Both the position numbers and the translations under genes were made by a program. A stretch of 5,340 bases of DNA from Candidatus Rhabdochlamydia sp. Its GTDB lineage: Bacteria > Chlamydiota > Chlamydiia > Chlamydiales > Rhabdochlamydiaceae. Of the stretch, positions 1 to 5,340 are shown in pieces. Position 1 is the stretch's first letter, and each line of letters opens with the position of its first letter. Where the stretch lies: positions 1-5,340 of the forward strand of contig JASHXO010000088.1 of assembly GCA_030043495.1 (NCBI GenBank), written 5' to 3'. Under the pieces are notes generated by a model that had not been told where the DNA came from, made no database searches, and saw nothing but the letters and a program-made list of their open reading frames with translations.

Positions 1-275
1 AGAAAACTTAATTTCAATACTTAGTGAATGAGGAATTAAAAATACAGGACGCTGCTTTTGTAACGGCCACTTAATAGACATGAGAGTAGCAAAGACTGGG
101 CCGTTATAAAACAGCGGAACTCAACTGAGCGAGCTTGCGAGCGAAGGCGAGAGCTTCCTTCAAGTTTCAAATATTTGTTCTAATTGTATGTGCCCTGGCG
201 CGAACATGGAGTGCGTCCTTTGTTTTGAAAATATCCAGGTTCTAAGAGCCGGGTTTCCACCGGAGGGCGGATGAA
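1..275. other. Left-edge region without a supportable gene
   Basis: This stretch lies downstream of the minus-strand glycosyltransferase gene and runs to the window edge. Reading all frames, I see only short open segments with no recognisable domain. A 72-codon minus-strand frame (160-378) overlaps the end of the glycosyltransferase gene in another frame and looks like a chance ORF. One minus-strand segment near 115-175 reads LKEALAFARKLAQLSSAVL, which is protein-like, but it is bounded by stops and may be chance or a decayed remnant. The part around 124-152 is locally repetitive, with GCGAG units. The region also holds a short inverted repeat, listed separately. No T-run terminator is visible directly after the glycosyltransferase stop. 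Confidence 0.5.
61..106. repeat. 8-bp inverted repeat with 30-nt spacer
   Basis: TAACGGCC at 61-68 is matched by its exact reverse complement GGCCGTTA at 99-106, enclosing 30 nt. Either strand could form a stem-loop. There is no T-run on either side, so it is not a standard Rho-independent terminator, and the loop contains no tRNA-like arm structure. Function is unknown; chance cannot be excluded. Confidence 0.4.
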
Positions 276-1196
276 TCATTTTCGGCATAAAGTTGCAGCT
301 TGTAATAGAAGTTCGAGATTGTGATGATATTTTTTTCTTATATTCAAATAAGCTTGTCGATTTTTTGTGCTGATGCACTCCAGCTCTTCTTTAGATAATT
401 GCAAAATTCGTAAAATGAGCTGATACAAATGTTGGGAATCGACAAAATAACGCGTTCCTAATTTCTGTGAAGCAGAGACAGAAAAAGGCACGAGGCAAAC
501 AGATTCAGTAATAAATTCATTCATAGGCGGAGCATTCGTTGTGAGAACAACGGCCCCTGCTGACATCGCTTCCATAATATAATGCCCAAACCCTTCTGCT
601 TCACTTGGACATAAATGAACTCCACAATGATTTTGATAGTAACGGAGCTGCGCCTCTGAAAGTCGATGGTTAAGCAATGTTAAGTTACTGAGCGGTGGTG
701 GAAATTTCAAACTAAGGTGCGTCACAACAGTAAGATCTGGAAAAAAAGGACAATCTTTCCAGAGACCCAATATGTTTTGAGTCCCTTTCTGATAACTTCC
801 TCCTCCCAAATGGAAAATTTTCGTGTAGTCCTTTTCAATGTCCTTTTTATAACAATCAGGGCTTGTAAAGCCTAAATATCTAGTTTTTTGATTTAACTTC
901 TGAAAAATTCTTTCTGCTTCTTTTGTGCGACATAATATCAGATCGAAATTTGACAGGTCTTCAACACGATTTGTAAACCACTCAGGATTTGGAATATACC
1001 AGTTTAATCTAGCAGATGAAAACTTATCAGGAGGAAATACTTCTAAAAAAACATTAATGTCAGCAACTGGAAAATGTTGTTCATGCCATGATAACCCTAT
1101 CACACGATGCCCTAGCTCTTCTAAAGAGCCTTTCAACAAGCGGTAATCTGTTTCAAGGCCCACGCCATTGAAATTCGTGATAATATTAATCTTCAA
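276..1196 (-). CDS. GT4-type (group 1) glycosyltransferase
   Basis: A 306-residue protein resembling retaining glycosyltransferases with a GT-B fold, which move a sugar from a nucleotide-sugar donor to a glycan or lipid acceptor in the cytoplasm. The C-terminal donor-binding half is clear. It has a glycine-rich GGGSYQKG segment (131-138) with the basic residue typical of the family, then CPSEAEGFGHYIMEAMSAG (196-214), which contains the E-x7-E motif (E201 and E209). NAPPMNEFI (221-229) follows. The N-terminal half opens with MKINIITNFNGVG, a typical first Rossmann strand with a glycine loop. At 306 residues it is shorter than most GT4 enzymes (about 350-400), so the N-terminal domain seems compact. 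No signal peptide or membrane span is seen. The ATG at 1194-1196 begins the conserved strand, but no good Shine-Dalgarno precedes it. The gene looks more AT-rich than its neighbours (by eye), which may hint at transfer. Acceptor and sugar are unknown; a role in lipooligosaccharide or another surface glycan is inferred. Confidence 0.85.
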   Translation of the reverse strand: MKINIITNFNGVGLETDYRLLKGSLEELGHRVIGLSWHEQHFPVADINVFLEVFPPDKFSSARLNWYIPNPEWFTNRVEDLSNFDLILCRTKEAERIFQKLNQKTRYLGFTSPDCYKKDIEKDYTKIFHLGGGSYQKGTQNILGLWKDCPFFPDLTVVTHLSLKFPPPLSNLTLLNHRLSEAQLRYYQNHCGVHLCPSEAEGFGHYIMEAMSAGAVVLTTNAPPMNEFITESVCLVPFSVSASQKLGTRYFVDSQHLYQLILRILQLSKEELECISTKNRQAYLNIRKKYHHNLELLLQAATLCRK

Positions 1197-1269
1197 TGAG
1201 CTTACTCGATTAAATTACGGTTTTTGTTTCACACTACTAGCGAAAAAATTTTTGTGGAAGGGGCAATGT

Positions 1270-1299
1270 TTATAGTTTATGTAATAACTGGAACTACAA
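1270..1299 (-). promoter_or_regulatory. Possible sigma70-type promoter for the GT4 gene
   Basis: Read on the minus strand, TTGTAG (1294-1299) is followed after 18 bp by CTATAA (1270-1275). These match the -35 and -10 consensus at 4 of 6 and 3-4 of 6 positions. The site lies between the palindromic element and the GT4 start and would give a leader of about 65-70 nt. The call rests only on hexamer resemblance in AT-rich DNA. Confidence 0.3.
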
Positions 1300-1306
1300 A
1301 CATCCC

Positions 1307-1334
1307 ACTAGTGCTCTGTAAACTTAATTTTTGC
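1307..1334 (+). repeat. Left terminal inverted repeat (28 bp)
   Basis: This begins ACTAGTGCTCTGTAAACT and ends TTTTTGC. It is identical over 28 bp to the reverse complement of 1450-1477. Perfect identity in the outer part against a diverged interior suggests the ends are the selected or most recently matched portion. Confidence 0.8.
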
Positions 1335-1449
1335 AGTTTGGGCTAATGTGAAAGCTCCCGCGGTTAAGCGATCGTAAAGCGCGCTGTATTAATTCAATAC
1401 AGCTAGCTTTACGATCGTTTAACCCCGGGGCTTTGACGTAGCCGAAACC

Positions 1450-1477
1450 GCAAAAATTAAGTTTACAGAGCACTAGT
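1450..1477 (-). repeat. Right terminal inverted repeat (28 bp)
   Basis: This is the exact reverse complement of 1307-1334 and ends AGAGCACTAGT. It contains TTTACA at 1462-1467, which points outward towards the plus-strand glycosyltransferase gene and may serve as a -35 hexamer. Confidence 0.8.
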
Positions 1478-1490
1478 AAAAACTTTTATT
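1462..1490 (+). promoter_or_regulatory. Likely hybrid promoter for the GT8-type gene
   Basis: TTTACA (1462-1467, 5 of 6 to the -35 consensus) and TTTATT (1485-1490, 4 of 6 to the -10 consensus) are separated by 17 bp, the preferred spacing. The -35 lies in the right terminal repeat of the palindrome and the -10 lies just outside it. Transcription would begin near 1496-1498, leaving a leader of about 22 nt that still contains the ribosome binding site. Only about 42 bp separate the palindrome from the start codon, so any promoter must be in or next to the element. Confidence 0.45.
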
Positions 1491-1507
1491 TCATGCGTGA
1501 ATAGATC

Positions 1508-1514
1508 AAAGGAG
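1508..1514 (+). promoter_or_regulatory. Ribosome binding site supporting a GTG start
   Basis: AAAGGAG at 1508-1514 lies 5 nt before the GTG at 1520-1522. This strong Shine-Dalgarno match fixes the non-ATG start of the GT8-type gene; no in-frame ATG gives a better position. Confidence 0.8.
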
Positions 1515-1519
1515 CCTTT

Positions 1520-2290
1520 GTGAGTGACCAAGGAATCATTGTCGGATGTGATCAGCGCCAGGAATGGCTGCTCCCATGGTGGTGGGCACATTATTCGGTG
1601 CACAATTCTTTTCCTGTCGCCTTTGCTGATTTTGGAATGTCTGAAAAAGCTCTTTCCTGGTGCAAAGAAAGAGGAAAATGTCTCACACTTCCATCAGCAA
1701 AGATCCTTTACGAAAATGAAATTCCTGCATCGGAAAAAGATAGCTGGGAGAACCGATACGGAAAAGGCATATGGCTCTCGCGTTCCGCTTGGTTTAAAAA
1801 ACCGTTCAGCTTATTGCTTTCCCCTTTTTCGATTGGCATTTGGATCGACCTCGATTGTCAGGTCAATGGGATATTAGACCCTCTCTTTAACAGCCTGATC
1901 TCCGGCGCAGAGATCGGACTCGTGCGAGAACCTCATTTTGTTCAGGACTATAATCGAAAAAATGGATTTCTGCTTCCGGAAGAAATCAATTACAATTCAG
2001 GGGTGATCGTCTTTCGACAAAATGCGAACATCCTTCATCAATGGATTGAAGAAGCTATTTCAAACAATGGTGAATACCCTGGAGATCAGCAAGCCCTTTC
2101 GCGCGCCATCTATAAGCATCGGCCCGTCTTAATCGAACTTCCTTCCATTTTCAATTGGCTGAAGTTTTTAGGGCCTCAGCCCGAGGCTCTTATTTTTCAT
2201 CATTCCGGAGGGGGAAAACTAGAACTTTTGAAACAGCTCCATCCTTCTGTGATTCCTTTGATAGAAAGGCTAAAAAGTGAAGACCCCTAA
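1520..2290 (+). CDS. Small GT8/GT-A-type glycosyltransferase
   Basis: A 256-residue soluble protein with the hallmarks of metal-dependent GT-A glycosyltransferases of the GT8 type, which use nucleotide-diphospho-sugars. WIDLDCQV (108-115) carries the DxD motif (D110, D112) that binds the metal and donor phosphates. NYNSGVIVFR (157-166) matches the usual 'F/YNSGv' strand, GDQQAL (188-193) matches the 'DQdaLn' motif, and FHHSGG (226-231) resembles the late histidine/glycine metal-binding motif. It is shorter than typical bacterial GT8 enzymes (about 280-330), with no added C-terminal domain. No signal peptide or membrane span is seen, so it should act in the cytoplasm. The GTG start is supported by AAAGGAG 5 nt upstream. 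It is divergent from the GT4 gene across the palindromic element. Co-function of the two in surface glycan or lipooligosaccharide synthesis is inferred. Sugar and acceptor are unknown, and assignment to another GT-A family close to GT8 is possible. Confidence 0.8.
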   Translation: MSDQGIIVGCDQRQEWLLPWWWAHYSVHNSFPVAFADFGMSEKALSWCKERGKCLTLPSAKILYENEIPASEKDSWENRYGKGIWLSRSAWFKKPFSLLLSPFSIGIWIDLDCQVNGILDPLFNSLISGAEIGLVREPHFVQDYNRKNGFLLPEEINYNSGVIVFRQNANILHQWIEEAISNNGEYPGDQQALSRAIYKHRPVLIELPSIFNWLKFLGPQPEALIFHHSGGGKLELLKQLHPSVIPLIERLKSEDP

Positions 2291-2437
2291 TCGATCATTG
2301 GGCGTGAGTTTCTTCTCTACTTCTTATTTAGAGCCTCTAACGCTTTTTTCGGTCATCTTGAATTTCGCGTTGGCTTATGGAAATTCATGGACTATCTTAA
2401 TTTAATTCTGCCTATTTGGATCAAATATTCTAACTAA
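2277..2437 (+). other. Possible small overlapping ORF or gene remnant
   Basis: Two open plus-strand frames follow the GT8-type gene. The first starts at GTG 2277-2279, with AAAGG at 2265-2269 spaced 7 nt before it, and encodes 42 residues (KTPNRSLGVSFFSTSYLEP...) up to TAA 2403-2405; it would overlap the end of the GT8-type gene. The second is the same frame as the GT8-type gene, staying open for 48 codons past its TAA (2291 to the TAA at 2435-2437). It reads as a hydrophobic, aromatic-rich segment (EFLLYFLFRASNAFF...) with no good start of its own. I recognise neither. They could be a small coupled ORF, the decayed tail of a lost gene, or a former C-terminal extension of the glycosyltransferase. 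Chance is quite possible at these lengths. Confidence 0.25.
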
Positions 2438-2464
2438 AAGAAAGGAGGCCGCCTTTCCTCTTTT
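2436..2464. terminator. Hairpin terminator between convergent genes
   Basis: GAAAGG (2440-2445) pairs with CCTTTC (2452-2457) around a 6-nt loop. On the minus strand the stem is followed by TTTT (2436-2439), and on the plus strand by TCTTTT (2459-2464). It begins right at the stop codon of the minus-strand hydrolase gene and lies about 150 bp past the GT8-type gene, so it could end transcription from both sides. The stem is short, so strength is uncertain. Confidence 0.6.
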
Positions 2465-3419
2465 AATCATACGTCCGCAAACTTTGCATTGTAAAAAAAT
2501 CCCAAATTGCATCTGTGGCGTTAAAAGTTTGTACATTTTTCCCAGAAATTCTCTTGGGCAAAGTGCGCCTTCCACCCGGCCACTCATGACCTTGATCGGC
2601 AACCACTATGAAAATCACCGTCAATTCATCGATGTCCGGGCCATACTGAATTGTTTTAATCCCATTCGCTTCTTCAACTTTCGTATCCGATTCATCAAAA
2701 TCAAGCAGCTTGGCCCATGCGATGATCGAATCGATCATCGGAGGTTTCATTTCTTCTTTAGGATTCCATGGATTTTTAGCAATTCTGCCATTTAAGAGAT
2801 TTAAGGGATCGTCGGCGCCTGTGATCAAGAGAGCAGACATGCGCCTTTGCGGATACAGATCTTTAATCCATAGATGACCTGACACAGGAGCGATTGTCGC
2901 TACAATATCGGAAAGTTCAACTCCGACGCGAAATGCCATCGATGCCCCATTAGAAAATCCAGTAACGTAAATGCGCTTTGAATCGATGCGATAACGTTTA
3001 GAAATATCTTGGACGACTTTCCTTAAGAACAAAATGTCATCCGCAGATTGTTGGCCGCGTTCAGATCCATCATTCCAGACATTGGGATTGGTCTTAAAAT
3101 CTGATGGCAGTTCTAAATTCAAAGGCAATGCTTGGGGGAATGCCACGATAAAAGATTCTTCTTTTGCCTTGCCCACCCATCCGTAATTTTCCATCGCCCT
3201 TTCGGCTGTGCCGCCTGCTCCGTGAAGAAAGAGAACTAGCGGTCGCTTTTGATGGACTCTCTTTGTTGTTGGGGCGTAGACAAGGTATTCTCTCGATTGC
3301 CCATCCACATCGAGTTCAATGCTTTCTTCGATACTTAAGAGAATTCGAGAAAGAGCGATGAAAATGGCCAACAGGGCGGAAAACTTTCTAATGAACCTAT
3401 CCCAAAATTGTAAAAACAT
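2463..3419 (-). CDS. PHB-depolymerase/LpqC-type alpha/beta hydrolase, exported or membrane-anchored
   Basis: A 318-residue esterase-like protein related to the polyhydroxybutyrate depolymerase / LpqC / feruloyl-esterase group of alpha/beta hydrolases. PLVLFLHGAGG (60-70) gives the oxyanion-hole loop. VTGFSNGASMAF (152-163) is the nucleophile elbow, with Ser156 in G-x-S-x-G. GADDP (201-205) probably supplies the acid, and GHEWPGG (277-283) the catalytic histidine (His278). N-terminal residues about 12-29 are hydrophobic after a basic stretch (RFIRKF), giving a signal anchor or poorly cleaved signal peptide; the catalytic domain should lie outside the inner membrane. The ATG at 3417-3419 has only a distant GAGGA (3436-3440, 16 nt away). 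The start is therefore less certain, though coupling to the DUF2147 gene, which ends 26 bp upstream, is plausible. It ends at the hairpin terminator. The family cleaves ester bonds, but the true substrate is unknown; polyester storage is not implied. Confidence 0.85.
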   Translation of the reverse strand: MFLQFWDRFIRKFSALLAIFIALSRILLSIEESIELDVDGQSREYLVYAPTTKRVHQKRPLVLFLHGAGGTAERAMENYGWVGKAKEESFIVAFPQALPLNLELPSDFKTNPNVWNDGSERGQQSADDILFLRKVVQDISKRYRIDSKRIYVTGFSNGASMAFRVGVELSDIVATIAPVSGHLWIKDLYPQRRMSALLITGADDPLNLLNGRIAKNPWNPKEEMKPPMIDSIIAWAKLLDFDESDTKVEEANGIKTIQYGPDIDELTVIFIVVADQGHEWPGGRRTLPKRISGKNVQTFNATDAIWDFFTMQSLRTYD

Positions 3420-3445
3420 GCTTTTTGAGTCTTTTTCCTCATCTT

Positions 3446-3934
3446 CTAATGCGTAACTGGGATGAATTGAGTCAAATCAGGCGCCTCAAAATCCTCTGGA
3501 AGATCACCATCTTCAAGAGGATACCAGACTTCATTTTTGCCTAAGAAAAAGAGCTCTCCCCGGACAATCAGATTGCCGTCTTTGTTCCAGATGACCGCGT
3601 CATAGATTTTTCCACTTCTAGGGTCTATGATTTTTCCTCGATATTTAGACCCACTTTCCTGCAAGTCCCAAAGAAGGTCCATACCACAATAATAGGGGCT
3701 GCCTGAAACTTTCTCTGCGCGATCTTCAGGGGCATACAGATTTTCCTTCATCTTGCCATCGGCGTCAAATGTCCCGATAATTCGCCCATAATATTTGTCT
3801 TGATATTTATAGATCGAAATGACGCATTGCGTATTCCCTGTTTTCGCGCTAGCCCGTTTCCAAAACCCTTCAACATTCTGTGCATTCAATGCGCAACAAA
3901 AGATAAGCATGGTGAGCAAGCTTATAATTTTCAT
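3446..3934 (-). CDS. Secreted DUF2147 family protein
   Basis: A 162-residue protein. The N-terminus (MKIISLLTMLIFCCALNA) is a typical Sec signal peptide with probable cleavage after Ala18, leaving a mature protein of about 144 residues starting QNVEGFWKR. The mature part follows the DUF2147 pattern: EGFWKR near the start, YYGRI (48-52), GMDLLWDL (84-91), YRGKIIDPRSGKIYDA (98-113) and a closing strand ending NEVWYPL (134-140). Family members are small exported beta-rich proteins of unknown biochemical role, often likened to lipocalin-type barrels. C36 and C83 remain after processing and might form a disulfide. An acidic tail (EDGDLPEDFEAPD, 141-153) follows the domain. The start is supported by AAGGA 7 nt upstream. 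It sits 50 bp after murE and 26 bp before the hydrolase gene, so it is probably cotranscribed. Function is not known. Confidence 0.85.
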   Translation of the reverse strand: MKIISLLTMLIFCCALNAQNVEGFWKRASAKTGNTQCVISIYKYQDKYYGRIIGTFDADGKMKENLYAPEDRAEKVSGSPYYCGMDLLWDLQESGSKYRGKIIDPRSGKIYDAVIWNKDGNLIVRGELFFLGKNEVWYPLEDGDLPEDFEAPDLTQFIPVTH

Positions 3935-3941
3935 GAATCTT

Positions 3942-3946
3942 TCCTT
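3942..3946 (-). promoter_or_regulatory. Ribosome binding site of the DUF2147 gene
   Basis: On the minus strand AAGGA lies 7 nt before the ATG at 3932-3934. This supports the chosen start, which also begins the signal peptide. No convincing separate promoter or terminator is visible in the 50 bp between murE and this gene. Confidence 0.65.
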
Positions 3947-3984
3947 AAATTAAATCTAAGTTAAATATCCTTAACCTAAAAGTC

Positions 3985-5340
3985 TTAAGTTTCTTTACTT
4001 TGGCATGCTTTAAGAGCCACAGTCCGATCATCAAATTCGATGGTTCGATGGGAAAAAATTTGATAATTTTCATGTCCTTTGCCAGCGATGAGCACGATGT
4101 CTTCAGAGGTCGCCATATGGACTGCTCGCTGAATTGCTTCCTCTCGGTCGACAATGACGAGCGCTTGGCTGGGTTGTTTTAAACCGACGAGGATATTTCG
4201 AATGATTTCTTCGGGATCTTCCTGACGTGGATTATCGCTTGTGATAATGGAAAGGTCCGATAGCGATTCGACAACAGCGCCCATTTTGGGACGTTTGGCC
4301 ACATCCCTATTGCCGCCGCAGCCGAAGACTGTGATCAAGCGTCCTTTCTTCAGCTCCTTCAGCGTGTTCAAAACATTGGAAAGCGCATCATCGGTGTGAG
4401 CATAGTCGACAAAGATATTCATTCCTCGATAGTTGGAAATTCGCTCGAGACGGCCGGGCACCGTTTTAAACGAGCTTAAAGTATGCAATATTTGTTTCAA
4501 TGCAAACCCTCGAGCTACCCCAACACCCATGGCCGCTAACAGGTTGTAAATATTGAAACGGCCGATCAAGGAAGAAGTAAAATGATGCGTTTCACCGTGA
4601 AAATCCACCTCGAATTCCATGCCTGATGCCGATAAACTAATCTTTCGGGCGCAAAGATCACAAGGTTGTTCGATTCCGTAGCTCAAAATGTTGACCGGGC
4701 AATTTGCGGTCATTTGCGAAAAGTAGGATGAATCCGCATTGACAACTGCCCACTTGGGAAATTGCTTTTTTCCATTTGTTTGCAAATTGGAAAAAAGTCC
4801 AGCTTTTGCTTTGGCATATTCTTCCATCGTCTTGTGATAGTCGAGATGGTCTTGGGTTAGATTTGTGAATACAGCCACATCGAATTCGATGGATCTCACT
4901 CTGCCTTGGTCAAGCGCATGGGAGGAGACTTCCATGACGCAATTCTTGCATCCCTTGACGACCATGTCGTGAAAGAGCTTATAATTCTGCAAAATGTCCG
5001 GTGTTGTTTTTCCCGAAGGGAACACATGCTGCCCAACGATCCATTCTATTGTGCCGATCAGCCCGCAATGTTCTTTATTGCGCTCAAAAAGATGTCGTAT
5101 TAGATAAGAAGTTGTAGTTTTGCCATTTGTCCCTGTGATTCCAACGAGAAACAATTGATCGCTGGAGTTGCCATAGAATTGTTTGGCAATAGCAGCTTCG
5201 ACTGAAGCAACATCCGGATGAATGATTTGAACAGCATTTGAGACAAATGGGTCATACAGATCAGTCAATACAGCAACTGCCCCTGCTGCAATAGCATCGG
5301 GAATAAATCGCGCTCCATCATGCATGAGTCCCTTTTTGGC
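3985..5340 (-). CDS. murE: UDP-MurNAc-tripeptide synthetase MurE, N-terminus cut by window edge
   Basis: MurE is the cytoplasmic Mur ligase that adds the third amino acid, here predicted to be meso-diaminopimelate, to UDP-MurNAc-L-Ala-D-Glu using ATP. The frame stays open to the right edge. The first in-frame ATG (5323-5325) is internal: the codons before it read AKKGL and fall inside the N-terminal domain, where other MurE proteins have the conserved '...D/G..fi..A...GA.a'. About 451 codons are visible, against about 480-495 in the family, so roughly 30-45 residues are missing. Counting from that ATG: ATP-binding GTNGKT (65-70), TTPD (107-110), EVSSHAL (132-138), NLTQDHLDYH (155-164), the probable carbamylated lysine in YAKAKAGLF (170-178), VFGCGGNRD (333-341), DNPR (364-367, the meso-DAP recognition motif) and GKGHE (415-419). 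YAHTDDAL (308-315) replaces the usual YAHTPDAL. It is the first visible gene of a probable murE-DUF2147-hydrolase unit. The assignment is firm; the chlamydial affinity is from remembered similarity. Confidence 0.96.
   Translation of the reverse strand, partial: AKKGLMHDGARFIPDAIAAGAVAVLTDLYDPFVSNAVQIIHPDVASVEAAIAKQFYGNSSDQLFLVGITGTNGKTTTSYLIRHLFERNKEHCGLIGTIEWIVGQHVFPSGKTTPDILQNYKLFHDMVVKGCKNCVMEVSSHALDQGRVRSIEFDVAVFTNLTQDHLDYHKTMEEYAKAKAGLFSNLQTNGKKQFPKWAVVNADSSYFSQMTANCPVNILSYGIEQPCDLCARKISLSASGMEFEVDFHGETHHFTSSLIGRFNIYNLLAAMGVGVARGFALKQILHTLSSFKTVPGRLERISNYRGMNIFVDYAHTDDALSNVLNTLKELKKGRLITVFGCGGNRDVAKRPKMGAVVESLSDLSIITSDNPRQEDPEEIIRNILVGLKQPSQALVIVDREEAIQRAVHMATSEDIVLIAGKGHENYQIFSHRTIEFDDRTVALKACQSKET

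Larger units (their letters stand above)
1307..1477. mobile_element. 171-bp palindromic foldback / MITE-like element
   Basis: The whole segment is an imperfect palindrome centred near 1392-1393. The outer 28 bp on the left (1307-1334) and right (1450-1477) are perfect reverse complements. The inner arms pair with roughly nine mismatches and two single-base gaps, and the innermost stem CTGTATT (1384-1390) with AATACAG (1396-1402) encloses AATTC. The inner arms carry CGATCGTAAAGC on the left and its complement on the right. Both ends are ACTAGT, itself palindromic, so a TA duplication (as in IS630/Tc1-type elements) or a CTAG duplication (as in some IS5-type elements) cannot be told apart from the terminal repeat. 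There is no coding capacity, so any movement would need a transposase elsewhere in the genome. It sits between two divergent genes and breaks neither. Other copies cannot be tested here; a host structural or regulatory palindrome is the alternative. Confidence 0.65.

Noticed and set aside
4..14. AAACTTAATTT at the left edge, also present in the terminal repeat at 1319-1329
   Set aside because: Only 11 AT-rich bases match and the flanking bases differ, so this is expected by chance and does not show a second copy of the element.
61..106. tRNA or small structured RNA gene
   Set aside because: The 8-bp stem encloses only 30 nt, with no D- or T-arm, no GTTC-like T-loop and no CCA end.
124..152. 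Tandem GCGAG-rich stretch as a CRISPR or regular repeat array
   Set aside because: The units are short and irregular, cover about 30 bp, and have no unique spacers.
1307..1477. The palindrome as a Rho-independent terminator
   Set aside because: It is far longer than a terminator stem, lies between the starts of divergent genes rather than after their ends, and has no suitable T-run directly after a compact GC stem.
3164..3361. Plus-strand open frames lying antisense to the hydrolase and murE genes (also 2484-2795, 4000-4182 and 4906-5103)
   Set aside because: They are antisense to well-supported genes, have no recognisable domains, and are explained as shadows of the real reading frames.
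3446..3934. DUF2147 protein as a lipoprotein because of the Cys-Cys pair in its signal peptide
   Set aside because: The cysteines (13 and 14) lie inside the hydrophobic core without a proper lipobox followed by a mature N-terminal Cys, and a signal peptidase I site after Ala18 fits better.
3985..5325. Complete 446-residue MurE starting at the ATG at 5323-5325
   Set aside because: The frame continues to the window edge and the codons before this ATG (AKKGL) fit the conserved N-terminal domain. The protein would also be about 35-45 residues short for the family, so the ATG is internal.

Overview
The window most likely comes from a chlamydia-like organism (phylum Chlamydiota, probably an amoeba-associated 'environmental' chlamydia of the Parachlamydiales). 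The main reason is the MurE protein on the right. Its visible N-terminal part (LYDPF, VQII, then GITGTNGKTT) and its C-terminal part (VFGCGG, SDNPR, GKGHE, YQIF) read like chlamydial MurE, and a DNPR motif marks a meso-diaminopimelate-adding enzyme. The genus is inference; no search was run.

Layout, left to right. Positions 1-275 hold no gene I can support, only an 8-bp inverted repeat. A GT4-type glycosyltransferase gene lies on the minus strand (276-1196). The next 323 bp (1197-1519) separate it from a divergent gene and contain a 171-bp, almost complete palindrome (1307-1477). Its outer 28 bp on each side match perfectly and end in ACTAGT, which fits a non-coding foldback or MITE-like insertion. 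A second glycosyltransferase, small and of GT8/GT-A type, is on the plus strand (1520-2290), with a GTG start and a strong ribosome binding site. Its likely promoter uses a -35 hexamer supplied by the right end of the palindrome. About 150 bp of possible gene remnant follow, then a hairpin terminator (2436-2464) between convergent genes.

From 2463 to the right edge three genes share the minus strand and are closely spaced: murE (partial, N-terminus off the right edge), a secreted DUF2147 protein, and an exported or membrane-anchored alpha/beta hydrolase of the PHB-depolymerase/LpqC type. Gaps of 50 and 26 bp and one terminator at the end suggest one transcription unit. MurE acts in the cytoplasm on peptidoglycan precursors; the two downstream products are predicted to act outside the inner membrane. 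The two glycosyltransferases probably serve surface glycan or lipooligosaccharide synthesis, but their substrates cannot be read from sequence.

I did not find a convincing new multi-gene system. The palindromic element with its hybrid promoter is the most unusual structure. An altered, normally invariant MurE motif (YAHTDDAL instead of YAHTPDAL) is the most unusual protein detail.
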